A stretch of DNA of 64,000 bases from Branchipolynoe longqiensis (taxonomy: Eukaryota > Annelida > Polychaeta > Phyllodocida > Polynoidae), in NCBI GenBank assembly GCA_030323885.1, contig CM059194.1, forward strand, positions 9,844,963 to 9,908,962, written 5' to 3'. Numbering within the stretch: position 1 is the first letter of the stretch; every line of letters begins with the position of its first letter. The notes under the pieces are model-generated. The model made no database searches. It was given only the letters and a program-made list of their open reading frames with translations, and had not been told where the DNA came from. The translations under genes were made by a program, and so were the position numbers. Below are positions 19,830 through 29,469 of this stretch, one piece after another.

Positions 19830-20085
19830 GCTGCTAGAATAGGGTGATTCGTTTTCAGTCCAGCAACAGCCAGGAGGCAAGAGAAAAAATCACTATATAT
19901 AACATAGTTAGTGTGGCTGGATACCTCGATACACTCCAACGCAAGAAGGAGTGCTTGAGCTTCCGCAGTGAAAATCGAGCTCTGATCGGGCAAGCGTACA
20001 CCAAATTTATCCCATCGGCAGACTGCCGCAGCAGCTACCGGCTTTGGTCTTTCAAACCATCAGTGTATAAGGAGAGGTGGTCTGC
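19830..20085 (-). pseudogene. LINE RNase H domain, interrupted
   Basis: The minus strand reads LYTDGLKDQSR followed by an in-frame stop, then after a shift QALLLALECIEVSSHTNYVI and YSDFFSCLLAVAGLKTNHPI. YTDG (first catalytic Asp), the helix with E-A-Q-A-L, and YSD (third acidic residue) are RNase H landmarks. It would degrade the RNA strand of the cDNA hybrid in an active element; here it is broken. Confidence 0.7.
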
Positions 20086-20459
20086 AAACTGGCCTTGAAT
20101 CTCTGGTACTCGAGTGAATGTGTCCCAGACTTCCTCAGTTCCGTGAGTCGGAGGATAACCGATGGCTTCCTCAACGACCACGGGGGATGTTCTGGGACTT
20201 TGGCATCCTCCAACACATCCAAATCCATGCCCAACGCCTCCAAATGAGGTTTCATTCGGAGCCTCAGTAGCCGGATGTAATTCGGTCTGGCTTCAGACCT
20301 GGATACGTCATGTTGCTCGAATAGGCAATTGTGTGCAGGATTCAATGCATTAGTTTTTATCTTGACTACATATTGCATGGCCAGTTTGATTCTCCTGTTG
20401 TGATGGTTCATTGGCTTTGCCGTAGAGGCTCTGAACCGATGAGGTGCGGAAGGCCCCAA
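20052..20459 (-). pseudogene. LINE linker between RT and RNase H
   Basis: RRIKLAMQYVVKIKTNALNP and AHNCLFEQ, then PPWSLRKPSVILRLTELRKS, lead to the RNase H start. This arrangement (Q-Y-x-x-K-x-K-x-N-P then P-P-W) is standard between the RT thumb and RNase H in such LINEs. Confidence 0.7.
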
Positions 20460-20650
20460 AGGCCAGGCGCAGTCCCTGGTGGTGGATCATGTCTAGCAGC
20501 CCAATATATGATTTCCTTGCGGAACTGTATACTATGCTGCCGTAATCCACTCATGACTGAACCAAGGTTCTGTACACAGAGAGCAGAACATCTCTGTCCT
20601 CTCCCCACTCTGAGCTGGACAGCGCCCTCAGAATATCGGCTAACAGAAGA
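20350..20650 (-). pseudogene. LINE reverse transcriptase C-terminal part
   Basis: ILRALSSSEWGEDRDVLLSV then YRTLVQS, a stop, VDYGSIVYSSARKSYIGLLD, MIHHQGLRLAFGAFRTSSVQ and SLYGKANEPS. The palm/thumb transition YR.LV.S..DYG..VY is diagnostic of LINE RT. The catalytic YADD region is absent (truncation at about 20650), so the copy is dead on arrival. Confidence 0.75.
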
Positions 20651-20659
20651 AAGAGGAGA

Positions 20660-21339
20660 AAAAGTCGTTTTAAGGAATTTATTGAAAAAGTAATCATAAC
20701 CAATGAGCTTGAGCAGTTTCATGGCTAGTGGGCGGCAGAGACCCGAATGTTCATCAATTGCTGACAGGAGCAGTATGAGGCAAGACCTCAGTGTTCGGAG
20801 ATGAGCACCAGGAGACAGGCGAAGGAAGATGAATCAGCGCTCACCCGTTAGTTAGAGGGTGGGCGGGTGGGAAAGGGAAGTGAACTGCAGGGCATGCTTT
20901 GTGAAAGTGAGTGGTAGGAGAACAGACAAGAGCGAGGAAGACAGAAATAGACATAGCCTCATGAGCAAATTACCCATGTTAGCCTTGGCCAACATGACCA
21001 ATGATTTAATACCAACATGACACTTTCGAAAGCACGGTGTAATAGAACTAGCATGTGACATATTTTCTTTGTGGCTGGAGGCAACTTCGATGGATTCCAT
21101 GCTTTGCTGGTAGAAATGGGGCGGTGACGGTGGAGATGCTGCGAATGGCATGCTGGGAACTACTACAAAAACTGCTCTCCATGCCAAGGCTTAATGAGGA
21201 AGCCCTAGTGACCGTTGCTGTTGACAGGAGACCCACCCCCCACCTCCTCACCCGCCCCCCACCCCGCCTCTGTCCGCCATTATTTACTGAGCAGCAGGGT
21301 ATCCAATGTCCATATGCCGCTGTACAATAATACAATGGT
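20660..21339. other. No gene recognised
   Basis: Contains polypyrimidine/polypurine stretches and a CCCACCCCCC run (21230-21270). Open frames on both strands (about 90-110 residues) have no domain I recognise. Confidence 0.4.
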
Positions 21340-21612
21340 CCCGACCAGACGCGGTCGCCGAATCGGTAGAGCGCAGACCCCCCGTGCGGAAGGTCGGAAG
21401 TTAACTTTAATTCCCAATCGAGTCAAACCAATGACTTACAAAATTTATACTTGTCGTTTCCTACCCAGGTTATTGGCATTGTTCAGATATGACAAGGACT
21501 GGTTGGCTGGGTGTCAGGATAATGTGACTGAGTGGGGATATCAGGAGGTCATGGTGCTGCCGGCCTCGTCTCCCAGTGGGGCAGCACTATAAATTCACCA
21601 TGAGTCCACATC
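21340..21612 (+). repeat. SINE-A' copy
   Basis: Head GACGCGGTCGCCGAATCGGT, AGAGCGCAG; A-type body to ATAAATTCACCATGAGT; tail absent. Confidence 0.85.
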
Positions 21613-21814
21613 TACTCCGGAGTAGAATTTTGAGAGGAGGGGGTCAACTTGTTTTGGAGAAGAGGCGTAGACCTGGTTTGGAAAATAGAGCTGGTACTAC
21701 TCGGGTATTAACAGGGATGAAAGATCTTTGGGGTTTTGGGGATTTCCGCGATTGTTGATATTTACTGATAAAAGTTCAACAAAATTCCAACATGATATTT
21801 CCATAGATGATGCC

Positions 21815-22215
21815 ATGAGCACTATAAAGTCACCATGAATGCGCACTGTCACAAGTCGGTAGCCATCATGATATGACCATAAATGTTGCGAGCAGCACTA
21901 TAAAGCCAACATGAGTGTGCCCTGTCACAAGTCGGTACCTGTCATGATATGACCATACATGTTACCAGCAGCACTATGAAGTCAACATGAGTGCTCACTG
22001 TCATAAATCGGTACCTATCCTTAGATGTTGCCAGGATGTAAAACTCCAACAACCAAACAGCAATGACCCCCGCATCCCCGCCCTGATATGACCTTAGCTG
22101 TTGCGAGGACGTAAACTCCAACAACCAACCAGCAATGGCCCCCCCCCCCCGCCTCCCAGCTCTGAGATGACCTTAGCTGTTGCGAGAACCTAAAACTCCA
22201 ACAACCAACCTACAA
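21815..22215 (+). repeat. SINE-A 3' region amplified in tandem
   Basis: The GCACTATAAAGTCACC...CACAAGTCGGTA...GATATGACCATA block occurs three times (21820, 21896, 21967). The GATATGACCTTAGCTGTTGC...AAACTCCAACAACC tail then occurs three times, the last two introduced by a C run (22139-22150). Confidence 0.8.
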
Positions 22216-22400
22216 TACCCCCTGCCTGCCCCCACAATCCCACCCAATAATAACTGGGGGCCGCCATATTGTAAAGCCGACACCATCCCGCAGTCTTTCC
22301 CTTATTACCTGTCACGTGTATGACGTCAGCCATAAGTGGGCTAACCAACCACGAGTTGCGGGAACATTGTCATCTGCCCTGCAACAGACGCAAAGTAAAG
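22216..22400. other. Spacer
   Basis: Unique, C-rich at the left; includes TATGACGTCAGCC at 22319, another CRE-like octamer, not near any recognised promoter. Confidence 0.35.
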
Positions 22401-23082
22401 GCCCTGTCACACTAAGACATAATGACATCAGCGTAGGGAGAATGTGAAGAACGTTGAACTTCTCGGCGTAGTATGCAAATTTGGGCACAAGTTGAACGTG
22501 GATGCAGCATAGTTGACGAGAGCGTAACATCGGTGAAACGTAGTGATACCGTCATTCAACAAGAGAGGACGTCATTATGCTCACGGAACGTTATGAACGT
22601 TATTCCATCGCCAGAACTAAGTTACAGGACATTACATATGTCATGACACGGTGGCGAAATGTTGAACATACATTCAACGTATGTTCTCCTTACGTTCTCC
22701 TGATTTTCTCCTGACGTTCTCCTGATGTTCCCATTACGCTGCGTGGACGTTTCCACCGGGTTTAATGTGGGTCAACGTAGTGGTACGTAGTTGATCGTAG
22801 TGAGCAGCATTTGACTAACGTCCGTTTAACGTCATTGACATTCGCCGAATGTGTACAGAACATACGGCGAACGTAAACCCTTACGTTCGAGTTACGTCGA
22901 AAGTTTTGAACAGGTTCAAAACTTTGACGCGGGCCGACGTAATACGACGTAACGTGACGTAGCTCGACGTCAGTCTAACGTCATTCTGGCATCATCATAA
23001 CGTAACCCAACATATGTCAACGTAATGACGCAACGTGATCACGTCAGGCTTACGTTTGCTCGTTACATCATAGTGTGACAGG
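22401..23082. mobile_element. ACGT-rich fold-back element H2
   Basis: Ends GCCCTGTCACACTAAGACAT and TACATCATAGTGTGACAGG. The 20-base palindrome core at about 22903-22922 is identical to that of H1, and the CGACGTAATACGACGTAACG neighbourhood also matches H1. It lacks the H1 11-bp array, showing the array arose within H1. Confidence 0.75.
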
Positions 23083-23159
23083 AAATAACACACATACATT
23101 CAATCCTGCTTCTTTCTTAAGCAACTTTCACACCTTAACCGCTGAAATGGACAAAAAAG

Positions 23160-23500
23160 TAAAGCTTGTTTGACTTAATGATGCCTCTAGAGCCCATTGT
23201 TTTCGTATCATTGACTATTGGATGTCAAACATATGGTCATTCTGACATATTTCTTGAGAGGAGAACTGCTGCTGCCACATAGGCTACTCTTTCCGACAAG
23301 CAGCAAGGGGTCTTTTATATGCATTTTCCCACAGACAGGACATCCTATGCCACAGCCTTTGTTGAACCAGTTAGGGATCTCTGGTTGGAATGGAAAATAG
23401 CCCAAACTGCAAATGGGTCCACTGAGCAGATTCAATAGGATGATCGACGCCTTCACAGGTGGACACTCTACCACATGAGCTATGCCCCGCTCCGAACAGC
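23160..23500 (-). repeat. SINE-B, full length
   Basis: Tail ATGATGCCTCTAGAGCCCAT, box TTTTATATGCATTTTCCCAC, head TACCACATGAGCTATGCCCC. Confidence 0.87.
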
Positions 23501-23940
23501 TGAAATGGTACACACATGTGATTATGGAATTCATCAAGTTATTATATGCATTTTATTAATATGTAATTGTCCTGTAATTGTAATCGTTATCTACTTTATT
23601 TGTAATCGTGCTGATATATGTCAATTAACTACTATAACATCCAACTGCTATTTGAGGTCCTTGAAAGAGGCGGTGAGCGACCTGGTGGGGGGCGGGGGGG
23701 TGTCAAAGTGGTCTGCTATTAGGCGGGCCCCCTTCTGTTCCCCACTTCTCCCACCAGGTGCTGCTGCCATCACCCCGCATCTGTTCAGTTTCTCACCAAA
23801 TTTGGTTAGATATGTTATATTTCTTATTCCATGTTGCTTTTAACAAATAATAGTATATACACTGCACAAACACAACATATATTATATTGTATATGTTATA
23901 AATTTATATTATAATACTCATGATTTATATTATCATATTC
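23501..23940. other. No gene recognised
   Basis: AT-rich with one GGGGGGCGGGGGGGTG stretch at 23686-23702. Confidence 0.4.
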
Positions 23941-23949
23941 TGTATTCTA

Positions 23950-24460
23950 TATTATGCATATTATCGATATTATACAAATGCATGTACACATTAAGCATCT
24001 CATGCATATCCTACATAGTGTACCTATTACACATACTATGCATATTATACATATTATACATATTATACATATTATACATATTATACATATTATACATATT
24101 ATACATATTATACATATTATACATATTATACATATTATACATATTATACATATTATACATATTTCAAATGTTGTACGTATTATAAATATTGCACATTGTG
24201 TACATGTCGTACGTGTACATATTGTACACATGGTAATTATTATTCATATGATACATATTGCACATATACACATAATACATATTGCACATATACATATAAT
24301 ACATATTATACATATACTACATATTATAGATATTATACATATGGTACATAATATACATACTATGCATATTATACATACCATACAGATGATACCTATTAAG
24401 TAGTATACATATTGTGCATATCATACATATTATACACATTATGCACATGATACAGACACA
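23950..24460. repeat. 9-bp array (TACATATTA), perfect core at 24035-24165
   Basis: About 14 perfect units in the core, degenerate units on both sides. Nine bases equal three codons, giving IIH and ICI repeat frames on both strands. Confidence 0.92.
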
Positions 24461-24529
24461 TCTTATATTATGCATGATACCTAGCCTGGCTCTCGGCTTC
24501 GATAGGAGCCAGCTAGGTAGATTTCTCAG

Positions 24530-24641
24530 TCTCAACAAATTATGGTGGAATATCGGATCACAAGACTGGCCACACGGTCTCCTAATGAGGCAGCACTATA
24601 CAGTCGCCTTGAGTACGCCATGCCACAAGTTGGTACCCACG
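24530..24641 (+). repeat. SINE-like 3' body fragment
   Basis: GAGGCAGCACTATACAGTCG ... CCACAAGTTGGTACCCACG; a diverged relative of the A body, interrupted at its 3' end by a 9-bp-TSD MITE. Confidence 0.6.
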
Positions 24642-25055
24642 TAGATAAGAGATTCACCCGGTACTTGTAGTACATGGGTGAAGACCAGCCTTATATAAAA
24701 ACGGTAGAAAAATCTGATGAAATGAGTCTTTATGAGAGCCTAATTTCACAATCTAAGAAGCAACATTTATTCTTTGTATATGTCTTCATATTTACCCACT
24801 ACTTTTGAGTTCGAAAATATAATAAAACATATACTTTAATGCAATTTAAAAGTGAAATCGACGGCGTTCTGTGGCCACCATCTTGCCTTTTTGCATTCTC
24901 TCCCATTTCACGAACTCTGTGATGATATAAGTAACCATTTGGCACTGGTGCCAGGCATTCTACTTCTTGTTCCATACTAAAGCTATTCTCGCCCGTATTT
25001 AGACTACGTTGTCGTTCAGCCCTGTACTGGAAGTACGGGGTGAATCTTTTATCTA
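24642..25055. mobile_element. 9-bp-TSD MITE G1 (414 bp)
   Basis: TIRs TAGATAAGAGATTCACCCGG and GGTGAATCTTTTATCTA. Flanks GTACCCACG and GTACTCACG form a 9-bp duplication with one mismatch. No ORF. 9-bp duplications suit Mutator-like elements (Merlin is another option). Confidence 0.78.
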
Positions 25056-25330
25056 GTACTCACGGTGCTATGAATGATATTGCTGGGACATAAAACCCCC
25101 AACAAACCACACAATCTCACACGCTACACTGTCCAGGTGCCCATAGGAATCAAGCAATTACCTTGAATACGCCAGGCCACAAGTTGGTACCCACACTAAT
25201 ATGATATTGCTGGGACGTTAAACCACAACATCTCACACACTACACTGTCCAGGTGCCCAGAGGAATCAGCCAATTACTTTGAGTAAGTTGCTGGGATGTA
25301 AAACCCCTGACAAACCACACCACCTCACAC
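25056..25330 (+). repeat. ~127-bp SINE-derived minisatellite
   Basis: TGATATTGCTGGGACRTAAA ... CACTGTCCAGGTGCCCA ... CAAGTTGGTACCCACAC units at spacing 127 bp, then a shortened unit. Same family as 29470-29785. Confidence 0.75.
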
Positions 25331-25340
25331 ACACACACAC

Positions 25341-25401
<61 letters not shown>
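25327..25401. repeat. (CA)n microsatellite
   Basis: About 75 bp, nearly pure. Confidence 0.95.
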
Positions 25402-25402
<1 letters not shown>

Positions 25403-25828
25403 CACCGTCTAGTTGCTCATATGAACCAGCCAATTACCTGTGTGATGACGACCAATTGCCAAACCGTGCACGACAAGCGGTCCTGGCGCCTGTCACGTGA
25501 CTAGCTTTGGGTGGGGAGGGGGGGGGGGGGCGGCGTGACCAGCCAATCAGAGCGCGCCAATCCGCGACGCAGGGTCCGCGCTGACTGAACCGGTACCGAA
25601 AAGTGAGCGCGCGCGCTCCACATCCCATTGCCCACCTATTTAATGGCGTTGCCATGGCGACTCGGAGGGTGGGGAGGGGGGGGGGAGAAGATTCATTAGC
25701 AGTCCATCATAGATCAGGGAGCTGAGGAGGCTGCGAGGCTTGTAGCCATGGAAACGATGGCGAGGGATAGCTAGCATGGAGGGTAGCGAATTGTGGCTGC
25801 TGGTTGGAAGTTCAGGCGCTAAACCATG
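25402..25828. other. Relatively GC-rich unique stretch
   Basis: Around 25480-25700 CpG is frequent (GCGCGCGCGCTC at 25606). Poly-G runs lie at 25518-25530 and 25677-25685. No ORF with a recognisable domain; a promoter-like CpG patch is possible but unsupported. Confidence 0.35.
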
Positions 25829-25984
25829 TACAGTAAAACCTCTTTAACTCACAACCTCCACAGATCGACCACTCCCCTATATCGATCGCTTTCTTTGGGT
25901 CCCAACAATATTGTAGTATTCTGCACTGACCTCTCAGGCAAGGAGCTGCATAGACAGGTAGGGGTAGTGTGTTGATATCAGGGA

Positions 25985-26056
25985 GCCTAGGTGGTGTAAT
26001 GGTTAGCACACTGGCCCGGAGTGCAAAGAGATGTGGGTTTGAGTCCTGCTCTAGGC
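25985..26056 (+). other. tRNA-like sequence in 5' LTR (copy 2)
   Basis: 72 nt; A box intact, B box reads GTTTGAGTC (one C-to-T change), so this LTR's pol III promoter would be weakened. Confidence 0.7.
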
Positions 26057-26307
26057 ACAATATTTCTCATTTTCATCACACCCATGACATTGGTTGCCGT
26101 GACCATGATCCTGTATTAGCTTACACGCTGTATGGTTGTTGAACCTATCCTGTGTATGTATGTGTTAGTGCTTTGCCTGATTGTATGTAATTGTAAGCAT
26201 TAAAAGACTTACAATTCCAGGGGGGACGAGTGTAGTAGTCTGCACTGACCTCTCAGGCAAGGAACTGCATCGACAGGTAGGCGTGGGTAGTGTGTTGATA
26301 TCAGGGA

Positions 26308-26379
26308 GCCTAGGTGGTGTAATGGTTAGCACACTGGCCCGGCGTGCAAAGAGATGTGGGTTCGAGTCCCGCTCTAGGC
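26308..26379 (+). other. tRNA-like sequence in 3' LTR (copy 2)
   Basis: 72 nt; both boxes match the consensus, acceptor, D and T arms pair, anticodon arm degenerate (loop CCGGCGT). Confidence 0.75.
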
Positions 26380-26519
26380 GCAATATTTCCCATTTTCATC
26401 CCCCCCATGACAATATCATGATAACCATATTCTATTTCCCTAAGCCGACCACCTCCATAAATTGACCACTTAAAGACGGTCCCAAGGTTGGTAGATTTAG
26501 AGAGGTTTTATTGTAAACA

Positions 26520-26745
26520 CCAATTCAACAATATATTTTCGATAACAGATTTTTACCTCAAAATAATGTTGAAGCTCACTAATTCCACTTTTCATATGAT
26601 CACATGGTTTCGGAGCAATGAACAAAAGAGGAGGAATATAAAAAAAACAACCACCCTTTTAAAGGATTGATTCCAATGTTTAATTTCACTTTTGGATTGG
26701 CGTTTATGTGGTTTTGCGCCTGAACTCTTCGAGTGATGGCATAGA
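26520..26745. repeat. Diverged copy of the fold-back segment at 10.2 kb
   Basis: Shares TTTTACCT.AAAATAAT..T, CTAATTCCACTTTT and CACATGGTTTCGGAGCAATG-type text with 10240-10420. Confidence 0.65.
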
Positions 26746-26764
26746 CCCCAAATGAGGCTGGGGC

Positions 26765-27115
26765 TTGGTTGGTTGTTGGAGTTTTATGTCTGGGCCACAT
26801 CTAAGGTCAAATCAGGATGGGTCCCGATTTTTGACAGTGCACACTCGTGGCGATTTTATAGTGCTGCTCCACTGGGAAATGAGGCCACCAGTACCATGAC
26901 CTGATATCCCACTCAGTCACATTATCCGGACACTGAGTCAACCAGACCTTGCCCTATCCTAATAATGCCGGATGCCTGGCTAGGAAGTGACAAGTATCAA
27001 TTCTTAAGTCATCAGTTTGACTCGACCAGGGTTCTTAACCCGAGGGTTGGAATCCCAACGATCTACCAAGACGGGAGAGGAATGCTCAACTCCTTCGGTC
27101 ATCCCGTCTGGTCTG
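26765..27115 (-). repeat. SINE-A, full length
   Basis: Tail TTGGTTGGTTGTTGGAGTTT at 26767; head end TTCGGTCATCCCGTCTGG near 27112. Confidence 0.87.
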
Positions 27116-27464
27116 TGTCTGGGGCAGTCAGGAGGGATGAGCGAGAAGTGTGTATATTTTTTTGTTGGGGGGGGGGCAGGTTGGGGGTGGGGAGGTGGAG
27201 AGAAAGGCGGGTGGGGGGTGGGGTTTGGGGGCTAGCACATAGGGTAGGCGTGTGGAGGGGGAGTTGGGGGGGGGAGATTGCGCCAGGTGTGAGCTGATGG
27301 AAGGATGAGGCAGGGTGAGGGGAGGCAGAGAAGGGGTGAAGGCAGGTAGCTTTCTGATGAAAGATCTTTGCGTTTTTGCGGATCTCCATGATTTGTTATA
27401 TTTACCATTAAACGTTGAACAACATTCCAAGAAATCAGGATTTATATGACAGCTGAGTAGTTTG
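27116..27464. other. G-rich unique stretch
   Basis: 27163-27330 is strongly G-rich (GGTGGGGGGTGGGG). TTTCTGATGAAAGATCTTTG...GATTT at 27352-27385 resembles 21715-21745 (ATGAAAGATCTTTGGGGTTT), so it includes an unnamed dispersed repeat. Confidence 0.4.
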
Positions 27465-27545
27465 AATCCGGCTCTTATATGACCTTAGATGTTGCTAAAA
27501 CATAAAACCCAAACAACAATACTAAAGCATAAAACCCAAACAAGA
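27465..27545 (+). repeat. SINE-A tail, duplicated end
   Basis: TATGACCTTAGATGTTGCTA then two rounds of AAAACATAAAACCCAAACAA-like text. Confidence 0.65.
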
Positions 27546-27744
27546 GTGAGTTAGACATGGGCGATAATATAAGCACAATAAGAATAGTTGAGACCTGACT
27601 TCAAGCATTTTTCCGCGATTCCCTGTCATTGCTAAGTCAATGGGAGAAGATCCGCGTTTTCGCGGAAATTCGCCATCAGTGTAATAATCTCGGTTCCGTG
27701 TTTTTTTTTGCTGGAGACCTACTTTCATCCATGTATTAAGATAT

Positions 27745-28135
27745 GAAAAAATACTTCAGGATCAGAGAAATTGACGCAGCTGGTTGCAAGGTGCTATTGG
27801 AGCAGATGGAGAATGTGGCTTTCATTGCATCATCATCATCATGCTGTCGGTCGCGATGCGACAAAGACTGCTTTCATTACTTGACTACCACTCTCCACTT
27901 AGCTCTCTGCTGTGAGAGTGATGTCCATGAGTTGGTCTTAATGTCTTTCAGCTTCAGGTTTCTCTTGATAGTATCCTTGAACCGGAGACGAGGGCACCCT
28001 CTCTTTCTGTAACCAGAAGACAGTTGAGAATAGAGGATCTGCTTTGGTAGCCTGTCTGATGACATCCTCATGAGGTGTCCAGTCCACCAGAGATTCTTTT
28101 TGATCAGAAGATCTTCCATAGAGGGCATGCGTTCA
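27745..28135 (-). pseudogene. LINE ORF2 C-terminal fragment (CR1/RTE-like)
   Basis: The minus strand encodes MPSMEDLLIKKNLWWTGHLM, RMSSDRLPKQILYSQLSSGY and RKRGCPRLRFKDTIKRNLK. W.GH..RM...RLPKQ.LY..L..G.R..G.P.LR.KD..KR is a common C-terminal signature of animal non-LTR elements. The remainder to about 27780 is out of frame. 5'-truncated. Confidence 0.7.
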
Positions 28136-28139
28136 AGTA

Positions 28140-28600
28140 TTCATTGCATACATGTCTGGAAAAGGAGGAAGAGGAGGTGGAAGAGGAGGTGGAAGAGGGT
28201 AGAGGGTAAGGGTTAATAATTTAGGGTAGGACAATAAGGCAGCTAGTTTACTTGGTCGGGCAGGTGAAGTTCTCAGTGATCTGCCCAACTGGGTAAGTCA
28301 TTATTTGTCTGATCTGCAGTAGCAGGTTTCAGTTTCAATTGGCTGACTTGAGTTTGGGAAAGTAGTTTTGCCACTCAGGCAAGTGGACAATTCAGGCACT
28401 TGCCAAATTGGGCAAGTGTGAACAAAAGTTACTATTCTACTCTGGCGAAAAAAAGGCGAGAGAGGGGCAGACAGAAAGAGGAGATGAGAGACGAAACGGG
28501 AGGAGAGAGGTGAGAGATGAGGGTTGAGGTGAGATCAGGAGAGACGACATCGATGAGAAGAGAGGGGAGAATTAAGGAGGAGAGTTTTGTTTATTTGTTT
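28140..28600. repeat. Purine-rich low complexity with unique interval
   Basis: GGAAGAGGAGGTGGAAGAGG at 28158-28200 and GAGAGAGG-type sequence at 28450-28570; 28210-28440 is unique with no gene recognised. Confidence 0.6.
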
Positions 28601-28612
28601 GTTTAACGACCC

Positions 28613-28899
28613 CCCCCAAAAAAGAAGAAAAGCTTGTTTGCCACTATACAGACAAAGAAACTGATTTATTTTGGGCACATCATTCGTCAGAGTTCAATAT
28701 ACCGTACATTGTTGGAAGGGAAGGTGAATGGCAGCAGAGGGAGAGGGAGACCAAGAACATCATGGTTTACAAATATTTCACAGTGGACAGGCTTGAATTA
28801 TTCACAGTCTATCAGAACAGCACACCATCGGGACAAGTGGAGAACCATTGCATCCAACCCTCGACTAGAGGACGGAACTATTGATTGATTGATTGATTG
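28613..28899 (+). mobile_element. 5'-truncated LINE with target duplication
   Basis: ORF end 28634-28888: LIYFGHIIRQSSIYRTLLEG, KVNGSRGRGRPRTSWFTNIS, QWTGLNYSQSIRTAHHRDKW. G.RGRGRPR..W..DI..WTGL is a LINE C-terminal signature, different from the fragment at 27.7 kb. The 3' tail is (TTGA)n at 28881-28899. AACGACCCCCC flanks both sides (28605-28615 and 28900-28910), an 11-bp duplication that defines the insert. Confidence 0.8.
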
Positions 28900-28979
28900 A
28901 ACGACCCCCCAGCACAAAATGTAAACATCGCCTATTGGGGGCCATCTTTCTTTGAATGAGGAGAGGTGCCTATCTATAA

Positions 28980-29310
28980 GGACATTTGATTAGAGATAAG
29001 GAGAGAGGAGAGAGTTGATGAGAGATGAAGAGAGAGATGAGGGGACTGATGAGGAGAGGTATGAGGAGAGGTATGAGGAGAGAGACGAGGGGTGAGGAGA
29101 GTGATCAGGAACAAGGACAGGTGAGGGGAGAGATGAGGGAAAGGGGAAAAATGAGGAGAGAGGGGAGAGATAAAGACGGGAGAGATGAAGAGAGAGGGGA
29201 GAGATGAGACAGGACAGATATAAGGATATAAGGACAGCACAGAAATAGGAGAGACGATAGAAAAGCATGAGAGATGAGGAGAGAGGAGTGAGTTAATGAG
29301 GAGGGAATAT
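28980..29310. repeat. GA-rich purine tract
   Basis: Irregular GAGAGGAGAGATGAGG-type repeats, resuming the purine-rich DNA interrupted by the LINE. Long minus-strand frames of Ser/Leu/Pro are compositional. Confidence 0.85.
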
Positions 29311-29469
29311 AGCAGGAAAGACAGTAAAACTATAAGAATAGGGGAGAGATGGAGAGAAGGAAGTGTATATGTGTGCTGCCACCTTGCGGAAATAAAGGGG
29401 TTGACAATATGGCTTCCAAAATCAAGCAAGATCTTTCAAGTACTATCCTTCAAACCACATAGAATAGAA

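Larger units (their letters stand above)
18080..20650 (-). mobile_element. RNase H-bearing LINE (I-group-like), 5'-truncated, split by element T2
   Basis: On the minus strand the relic runs from the end of the reverse transcriptase through RNase H and a Cys/His C-terminus, then a 3' UTR. It ends in an (ATCA)n-type tail, seen as GATTGATTGATTTATTGATTG at 18087. Element T2 (18209-19156) has inserted in the 3' UTR, as shown by uninterrupted copies at 49727-50139 and 61151-61708. Stops and frameshifts break the ORF. RNase H suggests the I group of LINEs; clade assignment needs a full RT. Confidence 0.75.
25912..26412 (+). mobile_element. TRIM-like mini-LTR element with tRNA-like LTRs (copy 2)
   Basis: LTRs 25912-26089 and 26231-26412, interior 26090-26230. 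TGTAGT...CATGACA ends; perfect 4-bp duplication ATAT at 25908-25911 and 26413-26416. TGGTTGCCGTGACC one base after the 5' LTR; AGGGGGGACGAG at 26219-26230 directly before the 3' LTR; stem AATTGTAAG/CTTACAATT-like just upstream. The LTRs differ at about ten sites and a 4-bp indel, so this insertion is older than copy 1. Confidence 0.82.
25831..26513 (+). mobile_element. pogo/Tigger-like MITE carrying a mini-LTR insertion
   Basis: Left end CAGTAAAACCTCTTTAACTC and right end GATTTAGAGAGGTTTTATTG are inverted; TA lies on both outer sides. CAGT..AACCTCT..A termini with TA duplication are typical of pogo/Tigger-type mariner relatives. Without the 501-bp insert and its duplicated ATAT the MITE is about 178 bp. 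Confidence 0.72.

Noticed and set aside
22319..22330. CRE site marking a promoter
   Set aside because: A single octamer is not enough without a transcription unit.
23954..24403. His/Ile repeat protein
   Set aside because: 9-bp microsatellite-like array.
24642..25055. mariner-type MITE because TA lies at both ends
   Set aside because: All three copies have 9-bp duplications outside the terminal TA.
25480..25700. CpG-rich promoter
   Set aside because: No adjacent ORF or exon-like sequence, and G runs account for part of the composition.
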